This document shows positions 1 through 6,544 of a stretch of DNA of 7,272 bases, one piece after another. Made by a program: the position numbers and the translations under genes. The DNA lies in NCBI GenBank assembly GCA_902572675.1, contig CACGGY010000050.1:1-7272 (forward strand). Reading direction: 5' to 3'. Position 1 is the first letter of the stretch, and each line of letters begins with the position of its first letter. A model generated the notes under the pieces. The model saw only the letters and a program-made list of their open reading frames with translations, ran no database searches and had not been told where the DNA came from. Origin of the DNA: an uncultured Prochlorococcus sp. Lineage in GTDB: Bacteria; Cyanobacteriota; Cyanobacteriia; PCC-6307; Cyanobiaceae.

Positions 1-2116
1 AAACTTTTTCAGATATTTGTCTATTATTAGTTTCTTTATTATTAAACCTTTGTTTAGCAAATTCTACATACCAATCACAAAAATCATTCCACGTAAATTC
101 GTATAGAAGTTTCGCAGATTCTCCCAATTTATATTCTTTCAACAAAGCAGCAACTTTTATATTTACCTGATTCAATTTCGATAAAATCCACTTATCACAC
201 AACTCCAAAGAAGTTTCATCACTCTCATTAAGCAAATCATTATTATTAGAAGTTTTATTAATTAACACAAATTTAGTTGCATTCCATAATTTATTCGCAA
301 AATTTCTTGAAGCTTCAACAGTTGAAGACGTATCTTTTTTCCTATCAAAATCAAGCCGGATATCTTGTCCAGCGCCTGCAACTTCTCGAATTAAAGCAAA
401 TCGCAGAGCATCAGAACCATATTTATCAATTAATAATATTGGATCAATGCCATTACCTGAACTTTTACTCATTTTCTTATTGTTTTCATCTCGAACTAGA
501 CCATGAATATAAACATCCTTAAAAGGAATATTATTTGTAAAAGTATTCCCCATCATTGTCATTCTTGCCACCCAGAAGAAAATAATATCGAAACCAGTAA
601 CAAGAACACTATTTGGATACCATTTTTTAAAATCCGGATCATTTGTATTTGGCCAACCAAGGGTTGAGAAAGGCCATAAACCACTTGAAAACCATGTATC
701 CAAAACATCTTTATCACGAACCAATTTAATATTTAATCCAAATTTTTTATTAGCTTCGATTAAGGCATCCTCTTCATTTCTTGCAACGATATATGGAGTA
801 TTTTGTTCTATTGAGTCTTGAGATTCATCTAAAACATACCAAGCTGGTATTTGGTGCCCCCACCACAATTGCCGACTGATACACCAATCATTAATATTCT
901 CTAACCAATCCTTATAAACTTTCTCCCAGCGTGGAGGAATAAAGGATGGTTTTTTAGAATCAATTTCATTAAGACATCCTTGTGATATATCATCCATTTT
1001 CAAAAACCATTGTGTTGATAATAAAGGTTCAATTGGTACCTTACCTCTATCAGAAAAAGGTACAGTATGTTTATAATCCTCTATCTTTGTCAAAAGGCCT
1101 AAGTTATCCAATTCTTTGATAATTTTCTTTCTAGCCTCATATCTATCTAAATTTTGAAAAATACCTGCATTAATATTTAAAGTTCCATCTTTATTCATTA
1201 CATTAATCTGTTTTAAATTATGCCTTTTTCCTATCGCAAAATCATTTGGATCATGGGCTGGAGTAACCTTCACACAACCCGTACCAAAATCTTTATCAAC
1301 ATGTGAATCAGCGATAATAGGTATTTCTCTATCAACAAAAGGAACTTTTACTTTTACACCAATAAATTCTTTATATCTATCATCATCAGGATTAACTGCC
1401 ACCGCAGTATCACCCAAAAGAGTTTCTGGTCTTGTTGTTGCAACTTCTAAGTACTTATCTAACTGTTCACCACTTTCAGAAATTAAAGGGTATTTGAAAT
1501 GCCATAAATGACCATTTATTTCTTGCATTTCAACTTCAAGATCACTTACGGCAGATTGAGATTCAGGGCACCAATTAACCAAATATTCGCCTCTATAAAT
1601 TAAATTCTTTTTATAGAGAATATTAAAAGCCTCAATAACTGCTTCATTTAATTTTTGATCAAGAGTAAATCTTTCTCTAGTCCAGTCAACTGAATATCCT
1701 ATCCTTTTTAATTGAGAAACTATTCTTCCACCACTTTGTTCTTTCCAGTTCCATGCTCTTTTAAGAAATTCATCTCTTCCAATATCCTCGCTTGTTTTGC
1801 CTTCACGTTTTAATTGTTTTTCGAGAATAGTTTGAACAGCTATGGAAGCATGATCAGTTCCCGGTAAACACAAAACATTCTTACCTAAAAGTCTTTGAAA
1901 ACGTACTACAACGTCTATCAAAGCCGTATTAAATGCATGCCCCATATGCAAAGATCCAGTTACATTTGGTGGCGGAATAACAACGCAAAAAGGCTCCCCA
2001 TCATCCTCAGGGTATGGACTAAACGCCCTTAGACTTTCCCATTTTTCTTGCCACTTTTTCTCTACTTCAAAAGGTGAATAATTGTCTAAAGATAATTGAT
2101 CATTCATCTCTGTCAT
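1..2116 (-). CDS. valS: Valine-tRNA ligase (ValRS), C-terminus cut by window edge
   Basis: Class Ia synthetase that attaches valine to tRNA-Val in the cytoplasm and hydrolyses mischarged threonine. Read on the minus strand, the frame stays open for 705 codons from ATG at 2116 to the left edge. The ATP-binding HIGH-type motif is PPPNVTGSLHMGH at residues 48-60, and KMSKS is at 548-552. The inserted editing (CP1) domain lies roughly at 200-345 and contains TTRPETLLGDTAV near 227. Other class Ia landmarks are DTWFSSGLWPFS near 473 and TWNDFCDWYVE near 675, the latter opening the anticodon-binding domain. Bacterial ValRS is usually about 900-950 residues, so the rest of the anticodon domain and the C-terminal coiled coil lie outside the window. 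A second ATG at 2107 could also serve as the start. No Shine-Dalgarno site is visible. It lies 97 bases downstream of the iron-sulfur carrier gene on the same strand. The HIGH, KMSKS and editing motifs make the family assignment firm. Confidence 0.97.
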   Translation of the reverse strand, partial: MTEMNDQLSLDNYSPFEVEKKWQEKWESLRAFSPYPEDDGEPFCVVIPPPNVTGSLHMGHAFNTALIDVVVRFQRLLGKNVLCLPGTDHASIAVQTILEKQLKREGKTSEDIGRDEFLKRAWNWKEQSGGRIVSQLKRIGYSVDWTRERFTLDQKLNEAVIEAFNILYKKNLIYRGEYLVNWCPESQSAVSDLEVEMQEINGHLWHFKYPLISESGEQLDKYLEVATTRPETLLGDTAVAVNPDDDRYKEFIGVKVKVPFVDREIPIIADSHVDKDFGTGCVKVTPAHDPNDFAIGKRHNLKQINVMNKDGTLNINAGIFQNLDRYEARKKIIKELDNLGLLTKIEDYKHTVPFSDRGKVPIEPLLSTQWFLKMDDISQGCLNEIDSKKPSFIPPRWEKVYKDWLENINDWCISRQLWWGHQIPAWYVLDESQDSIEQNTPYIVARNEEDALIEANKKFGLNIKLVRDKDVLDTWFSSGLWPFSTLGWPNTNDPDFKKWYPNSVLVTGFDIIFFWVARMTMMGNTFTNNIPFKDVYIHGLVRDENNKKMSKSSGNGIDPILLIDKYGSDALRFALIREVAGAGQDIRLDFDRKKDTSSTVEASRNFANKLWNATKFVLINKTSNNNDLLNESDETSLELCDKWILSKLNQVNIKVAALLKEYKLGESAKLLYEFTWNDFCDWYVEFAKQRFNNKETNNRQISEKV

Positions 2117-2213
2117 GTGCAAATTTTATTTCAATAAACTTTTTGTTTATTTTATCTTGAGAGCAGCTAATTATTGAAAATAATATTAGTTTGCAAAAAA
2201 AGACACATCCATT

Positions 2214-2555
2214 CTACAAAAGTTTGAAACCAGAACCACACGAACAACGTTTTGCATTTTTTGGTGTTGAAATAAGAAATCCACCACCGCTTAAATCACC
2301 GTAATAATCTAATTTTAAATCTTTCAGTAAATTAAACTTTTTCACATCCGCGTATAAAGTCACTCCTTCAGTTCTTGAAATAGGGGATCCATTACATGTA
2401 CCTGGCCTTAATTTAATATGCATCCATCCTTCTGAACAATTTTTATCCTTTACCAAATCAATCGACATTTCTCCTGGAGAACCTCCAAAAGAAGCTTGCC
2501 TAGATAGTTCTGAAGCAGCACTTTGACTGATTGAAAGGTTGACGATCTCAGTCAT
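2214..2555 (-). CDS. A-type iron-sulfur cluster carrier (HesB/IscA/SufA family)
   Basis: Small cytoplasmic protein of 113 residues, the usual A-type size. The family holds Fe-S clusters or iron and passes clusters to client apoproteins. In cyanobacteria these include many photosynthetic and nitrogen-metabolism enzymes, but the client here is unknown. Three conserved cysteines are expected. Two are in the C-terminal RCSCGSGF (C104, C106). The first is best matched by C40 in KNCSEGW, because the C40-C104 spacing of 64 equals that of IscA C35-C99. An additional C54 (PGTCNG) is present. LSGGGFLISTPKNA before the CxC is typical. The frame is open 15 codons further upstream, but that part reads into the tRNA gene, so ATG 2555 (MTEIVNLSISQSA) is chosen. 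It starts 15 bases after the tRNA-Val 3' end and may share its transcript. Which A-type subfamily (IscA, SufA or ErpA) it belongs to cannot be settled by eye. Confidence 0.9.
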   Translation of the reverse strand: MTEIVNLSISQSAASELSRQASFGGSPGEMSIDLVKDKNCSEGWMHIKLRPGTCNGSPISRTEGVTLYADVKKFNLLKDLKLDYYGDLSGGGFLISTPKNAKRCSCGSGFKLL

Positions 2556-2570
2556 TAGAAAAATATTAAA

Positions 2571-2642
<72 letters not shown>

Positions 2643-2654
2643 TTATGATAAATC

Positions 2655-2660
2655 ATTCTA
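2655..2660 (-). promoter_or_regulatory. Possible -10 box for tRNA-Val
   Basis: On the minus strand this reads TAGAAT, five of six matches to TATAAT. It sits 12 bases before the mature tRNA 5' end, which would give a leader of only a few bases, as is common for tRNAs. No convincing -35 hexamer is seen at the usual spacing. In DNA this A+T-rich such matches are frequent, so this is inference from position. Confidence 0.3.
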
Positions 2661-2680
2661 ATAGATGAAGTTGAAAAATT

Positions 2681-2686
2681 TATAAT
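2681..2686 (+). promoter_or_regulatory. Probable -10 box for the mazG-speE-speB operon
   Basis: Perfect TATAAT in the gap between the divergent tRNA-Val and mazG. Transcription would start near 2693, leaving a leader of about 48 bases before the mazG ATG at 2741. No clear TTGACA-like -35 lies 16-18 bases upstream, but -35 elements are often weak in marine picocyanobacteria. Chance occurrence in A+T-rich DNA is possible. Confidence 0.4.
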
Positions 2687-2740
2687 AAGTATTTAAATAT
2701 TTCATGATTGAGGCAAAATTTAATTAATAAAATATATCCT

Positions 2741-3595
2741 ATGGACTCAAACAATAGATATGAATTGGAAAATAATTCCGATTTAGAGACTTTAGAAAGC
2801 TTTAAGTTTTTAATATCTAATGTCAAATCATTGAAAGATAAAACTTGGGGATGCCCATGGCAAAAAATACAGTCTCATAAATCATTGATCCCATTTTTAA
2901 ATGAAGAAAGTAGTGAATTTATAGATGCGATATATGCAAAAAATGCGGAAAACATCTGTGAAGAGTTAGGAGATATTTTATTACAAGTAATGCTTCATTC
3001 TGAAATCGGTTACGAAAACAAAGAATTTGACCTAAATGATGTTATAAAAAATCTAAACAAGAAAATTATTAATAGACATCCATATATTTTTGACAAAAAA
3101 GAAAAAGTATCTCTAGAAAAATCACAACAGATTTGGGAAAATATTAAAAATTCAGAAAAAGAAGCACCTCATATTGCATCATCTATTAGTAAAAATTTAA
3201 AATTGAAAATCAAAAATTTACCGCCAACTGTGGGAACAGATAAAATCACAAATGTTGTGAGAGAACATGGATTCAAGTGGGAAAATACTGATGAGATTTT
3301 TAAAAAGTTAGAAGAAGAGATTAATGAGTTAAAGGAAGCAATTAAAAGTAAAAGTAATTCAGAGATAAAAAATGAATTTGGGGATATTTACTTTACCCTC
3401 CTTAATCTCTCAAACTTTTTAAAGATCAATCCTGAATCAGCTCTTCAAAAAACTAATATAAAATTTTTAAACAGATTTTCAATCGTCGAAGAGCATGCAG
3501 GAGATAATATTAAAAAACAAACTCCTAAAGACTTTCAACGACTTTGGCAAATAGCCAAACAAAATCTGGCAGGGAAAATTCCTAAAAGCAAATGA
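2741..3595 (+). CDS. mazG: Nucleoside triphosphate pyrophosphohydrolase MazG
   Basis: Cytoplasmic house-cleaning enzyme of the all-alpha NTP pyrophosphatase family, which converts (d)NTPs to (d)NMPs plus pyrophosphate. In E. coli it also affects ppGpp level and survival in starvation. The 284-residue protein shows the full two-domain bacterial layout. The N-terminal domain has WGCPWQKIQ (36-44), then acidic NEESSEF (54-60) and EELGDILLQV (74-83), and RHPYIFD (112-118). The second domain has KWENTDEI (179-186), EEEINELKEA (191-200) and EFGDIYF (212-218), matching the Mg-binding ExxE...ExxD pattern. It ends with NRFSIVEE, typical of the family. An in-frame TTG at 2708 would add 11 residues. ATG 2741 is preferred because family similarity begins well after it, but no Shine-Dalgarno site decides the matter. 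The stop overlaps the speE start (ATGA), suggesting translational coupling. This full-length form differs from the short single-domain MazG of cyanophages. Confidence 0.93.
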   Translation: MDSNNRYELENNSDLETLESFKFLISNVKSLKDKTWGCPWQKIQSHKSLIPFLNEESSEFIDAIYAKNAENICEELGDILLQVMLHSEIGYENKEFDLNDVIKNLNKKIINRHPYIFDKKEKVSLEKSQQIWENIKNSEKEAPHIASSISKNLKLKIKNLPPTVGTDKITNVVREHGFKWENTDEIFKKLEEEINELKEAIKSKSNSEIKNEFGDIYFTLLNLSNFLKINPESALQKTNIKFLNRFSIVEEHAGDNIKKQTPKDFQRLWQIAKQNLAGKIPKSK

Positions 3596-4443
3596 CAAAT
3601 ATTACAACATGGATAGATGAATATCATAAAGGCTCAAGATTGGGCCTAAATGGGAAAATTCTAATTAAAAAAACCTCAAAATATCAAGAAATTATTGTTA
3701 TTGAAAATGAATATTATGGTAAATCTTTAATGTTAGATGGTTGCTGGATGACATCATTAAAAGACGAGAAATATTATCATGAGTGTCTTGTACATCCAGC
3801 ATTAAGTAGCGTTAAAGAAAAATCTAATGTACTGATTATTGGGGGAGGAGACGGTGGTACTGCAAGAGAATGCGTTAAATACTCTCAAATATCAAAAATT
3901 GATCTGGTTGAGATTGATGAGGAAGTAATCAAAATATCTAAAAAATTTCTAAAAGAAATTGGAGGCGAAGCATGGAATGATAAAAGATTAGAAATTCATG
4001 TTGATGATGGTGTTAAATGGGTAAAAAAAACAAGAGATAATTTTTACGACGTTATATTTGTAGATTGTTCAGATCCCTCAGAATTTTCAAATTTATTATT
4101 TTCAGATACTTTTTATAAAGAATGTAAAAGAATACTTACACCAAGGGGGATATTAGCAACCCAAAGCGAATCTCCTGAATCCTTCAAAAATATTCACATA
4201 AGTATTTTGAAAAACCTTAAAAAAATCTTTAAAGTCTCTGAAACTATGTATTCCTTTGTGCCTATATATCCAAGCGGGATTTGGAGTTGGACATTTGCTT
4301 CTTCAGAAGATCTAAATTTATCAAAGCAAAATTATGATGAAGTCGTAAAAATAGAGAGAGGATGTGAAATTTGGAATTTAAATTTTCAAAATGCAGCATT
4401 CAATATGATGCCAAATAAAATTGTAAAGGAACTAGATTCATAA
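3592..4443 (+). CDS. speE: Spermidine synthase / polyamine aminopropyltransferase
   Basis: Transfers the aminopropyl group of decarboxylated S-adenosylmethionine to putrescine, giving spermidine and methylthioadenosine. The length of 283 residues is normal. The N-terminal beta domain has MLDG (47-50) and the substrate-gate segment DEKYYHE (58-64). The Rossmann-fold methyltransferase-like domain follows, with GGGDGG (84-89) for the nucleotide, VEIDEEVI (106-113) whose acidic residue holds the ribose, DDG (138-140) for the adenine, and the active-site DCSDP (158-162) with catalytic D158 and polyamine-binding D161. QSESP (191-195) and IYPSGIWSWTFAS (225-237) complete the family signature. After DP, the usual xGP is replaced by SEF. 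The gene overlaps mazG by four bases and ends one base before speB, so the three are probably co-transcribed. Pairing with an agmatinase supports putrescine as acceptor, but a related aminopropyltransferase activity (such as homospermidine or thermospermine type) cannot be excluded by sequence reading. Confidence 0.94.
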   Translation: MTNITTWIDEYHKGSRLGLNGKILIKKTSKYQEIIVIENEYYGKSLMLDGCWMTSLKDEKYYHECLVHPALSSVKEKSNVLIIGGGDGGTARECVKYSQISKIDLVEIDEEVIKISKKFLKEIGGEAWNDKRLEIHVDDGVKWVKKTRDNFYDVIFVDCSDPSEFSNLLFSDTFYKECKRILTPRGILATQSESPESFKNIHISILKNLKKIFKVSETMYSFVPIYPSGIWSWTFASSEDLNLSKQNYDEVVKIERGCEIWNLNFQNAAFNMMPNKIVKELDS

Positions 4444-4444
4444 G

Positions 4445-5326
4445 ATGACAAAAAATTTATTTGATAAAGAAAATGCAATTTATATGGGAGCAAAAAGAAG
4501 TCCTGAGAATTGCTCAATTGGTATATTTGGAGTTAATTATGACGGGACATGTTCATTTAAACCAGGAGCAAGATTTGGTCCAGAAGCAATTAGACAAGTC
4601 AGTACTTGTTTAGAAACATATTGTCCAAAAATAAAAAAAGACTTAGAGAATATTAAGTATGTTGATTTTGGATCAATACTAATTAATAAAAATGACTCAA
4701 AGTCCGTTATTGAATCAGTAAAATCAGCAACAAATTATTTAATTAGTAAACGCCTTAGTCCTATTATGCTTGGAGGCGAACACTCTATTACAAGAGGTGC
4801 TATTGAAGCATTAGTAAAAAAATATCCAGATTTAATATTGGTTCAACTTGATGCTCATGCAGATTTAAGAGAATCTTATATAGGGAATAAACATAGTCAT
4901 GCTTGTACTATGAAAAGATGCTTAGAAGTGCTACCTGAAAAAAAAATTTTTCAAGTAGGAATTAGAAGTGGGACTAAAGAAGAATTTGAAATTATGCATA
5001 ACAACAACCAATTAGTTAACTTTTGTCCAGGCGGAAATGCAGATGAGTTAAAACAAGCTCTTCTACCATATGCGAAGTCTCCAATCTATTTAACAATAGA
5101 TTTAGATTGGTTTGATCCCAGTTTACTAGCAGGGACGGGCACTCCAGAACCGGGAGGATTTTTTTGGAATGATTTTGAAGAAATACTAAAAACTTTAAAA
5201 GAACTTAGAATTGTGGCTTCAGATATTGTCGAATTATCTCCAGAAATTGATAAAAGCGGAGTAAGTAGTATAGTTGCAGCCAAAGTACTTAGAAGCTTAA
5301 TTTTGTCATTAGAAAATATGCAATAA
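4445..5326 (+). CDS. speB: Agmatinase (ureohydrolase family)
   Basis: Predicted to hydrolyse agmatine to putrescine and urea with a binuclear Mn centre in the cytoplasm, feeding SpeE directly upstream. The 293 residues are typical for the family. All metal-ligand motifs are present: GGEHS (110-114, H113), DAHADLR (136-142, D136/H138/D140) and DLDWFDP (219-225, D219/D221). HSHACTM (150-156) supplies the conserved active-site histidine. GTGTPEPGG (230-238) and VELSPEIDKSG (262-272) are also standard. N-terminal FKPGARFGPEAIR (38-50) matches the family opening. An AAGGA 14 bases before the ATG is a distant possible ribosome site. The ureohydrolase family also includes arginase, formiminoglutamase, guanidinobutyrase and guanidine hydrolase, and motifs alone do not fix the substrate. 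The speE neighbour makes agmatine the best guess. The arginine decarboxylase that would supply agmatine is not in the window. Confidence 0.88.
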   Translation: MTKNLFDKENAIYMGAKRSPENCSIGIFGVNYDGTCSFKPGARFGPEAIRQVSTCLETYCPKIKKDLENIKYVDFGSILINKNDSKSVIESVKSATNYLISKRLSPIMLGGEHSITRGAIEALVKKYPDLILVQLDAHADLRESYIGNKHSHACTMKRCLEVLPEKKIFQVGIRSGTKEEFEIMHNNNQLVNFCPGGNADELKQALLPYAKSPIYLTIDLDWFDPSLLAGTGTPEPGGFFWNDFEEILKTLKELRIVASDIVELSPEIDKSGVSSIVAAKVLRSLILSLENMQ

Positions 5327-5376
5327 AAAATTTCTAAACTACAGTGTAAAAATACTAAATACAAACTAAATATTTC

Positions 5377-6489
5377 ATGGATTTGCTAAAAAGTCCTCTT
5401 TATTCAAAATATGTTGAATCCAATGCAAAATTAGTGGATTTTGCAGGTTGGGAAATGCCCATATCATTTTCAGGATTAATTAAAGAGCATGAATCAGTTA
5501 GATCTTCAGCAGGATTATTTGATATTTCTCACATGGGTGTGATTTCTATCAAGGGAATCAATCCAAAGGATAATATTCAAAAACTTTTTCCTACTAATTT
5601 ATACTCCTTTTCTGAAGGACAGGGACTTTATACAGTAATGCTCAATGATAAAGGGGGAATAATAGATGATTTAATAATTTATGACCTTGGTATACAAGAA
5701 AATGATGTATCAGAATTATTGTTAATAGTTAATGCAAGTAGATATGAAGAAGATTTTCAGTGGATAAAAAATAATTTAAATATGTCTGAAATTTCTATAA
5801 CAAACTTTAAAAAAGACAAAGTACTTTTAGCGCTACAGGGAAAAAACTCATTCAATTTATTTGAAGAATGGATTGGATCTTCGATCTCACATATTCCTAA
5901 CTTTGGATGCGAATATAAAATTTTTGAACATATTTCGCCTAAAGAAAAAATTTTCTTTTCAAAGACAGGCTATACAGGGGAAAATGGTATAGAAATACTT
6001 CTATGTAAAAAAGCAGCAATTAATTTATGGGATTTCTCAATTTCCAAAAATATTACACCTTGTGGTTTAGGAGCTAGAGATACTCTAAGACTTGAAGCAG
6101 GCATGCATCTTTATGGTCAAGACATAAACGAAGAAACTTCTCCCTATGAAGCAGGGTTAGGCTGGCTAGTACATCTAGAAAATAATCACGAATTTTATGG
6201 GAGAAGATTTCTTGAAGAGCAGTCAAGATTAGGTATTCAAAAAAAGTTAGTTGGTCTCTCTATAGAAGGTAAAGCAATAGGAAGAAAAGGTTGCGCAGTT
6301 CTTAAAGGTGAAGAAAATATTGGGACTATCACAAGCGGTAGTTGGTCTCCAACTAAACAACAAGCTATAGCTTTTGCATACATCAATACTTCGCATGCCC
6401 TAATAAATAATGAAGTTGAAATATCAATAAGAGGCAAAAAATTTAAAGGAGTAATAACAAAGAGAGCGTTTTATAAAAAAAATTATTAA
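5377..6489 (+). CDS. gcvT: Glycine cleavage system T-protein (aminomethyltransferase)
   Basis: Takes the aminomethyl group from the lipoyl arm of H-protein and, with tetrahydrofolate, releases ammonia and forms 5,10-methylene-THF. In cyanobacteria this disposes of photorespiratory glycine and supplies one-carbon units. The 370 residues match bacterial GcvT. Visible motifs: VDFAGWEMPISF (20-31), LFDISHMG (47-54), GGIIDDLI (93-100) holding the conserved catalytic Asp, SKTGYTGENGIE (195-206), and GARDTLRLEAGMHLYGQDI (232-250), the strongest signature, followed by the C-terminal barrel with GRKGCAV (302-308) and SGSWSPT (320-326). It lies 50 bases after speB on the same strand, so it may be read through from that operon or have its own promoter. 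The genes for P-, H- and L-protein are not here. No Shine-Dalgarno site precedes the ATG. The folate-binding motifs separate it from the related YgfZ family, which lacks the full glycine-cleavage signature. Confidence 0.95.
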   Translation: MDLLKSPLYSKYVESNAKLVDFAGWEMPISFSGLIKEHESVRSSAGLFDISHMGVISIKGINPKDNIQKLFPTNLYSFSEGQGLYTVMLNDKGGIIDDLIIYDLGIQENDVSELLLIVNASRYEEDFQWIKNNLNMSEISITNFKKDKVLLALQGKNSFNLFEEWIGSSISHIPNFGCEYKIFEHISPKEKIFFSKTGYTGENGIEILLCKKAAINLWDFSISKNITPCGLGARDTLRLEAGMHLYGQDINEETSPYEAGLGWLVHLENNHEFYGRRFLEEQSRLGIQKKLVGLSIEGKAIGRKGCAVLKGEENIGTITSGSWSPTKQQAIAFAYINTSHALINNEVEISIRGKKFKGVITKRAFYKKNY

Positions 6490-6510
6490 CTAAATTTACC
6501 CTTAAAGAAT

Positions 6511-6516
6511 TATTAT
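6511..6516 (+). promoter_or_regulatory. Possible -10 box for aspS
   Basis: TATTAT, five of six matches to the -10 consensus, lies in the 55-base gap between gcvT and aspS. A start near 6523 would leave a leader of about 22 bases. No -35 element is recognised, and the gap is so A+T-rich that a chance match is likely; aspS could equally be read through from gcvT. Confidence 0.2.
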
Positions 6517-6544
6517 AAGTTATTGATAAATAAATCATACTTAG

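Noticed and set aside
277..522. Plus-strand open frame of 81 codons
   Set aside because: Lies wholly antisense inside valS, whose catalytic and anticodon-domain motifs are intact; the protein resembles nothing recognised.
2167..2189. A+T-only hairpin between valS and the iron-sulfur carrier gene
   Set aside because: CTAAT/ATTAG with TATT/AATA needs a two-base bulge, has a single G-C pair and is not followed by a clean T-run on the minus strand; too weak for a terminator.
2708..2740. TTG start adding 11 residues to MazG
   Set aside because: Possible, but the ATG at 2741 is a stronger start codon and the added residues match no family feature.
5086..5364. Minus-strand open frame of 92 codons
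   Set aside because: Antisense shadow of the speB end; speB carries all metal-binding motifs in the other strand.
5327..5376. NtcA-type (GTA-N8-TAC) or other regulator site before gcvT
   Set aside because: GTA and TAC triplets are present near 5347-5362 but not at eight-base spacing; no palindrome is seen.
6237..6437. Minus-strand open frame of 66 codons
   Set aside because: Antisense to the gcvT C-terminal domain, no recognisable protein.
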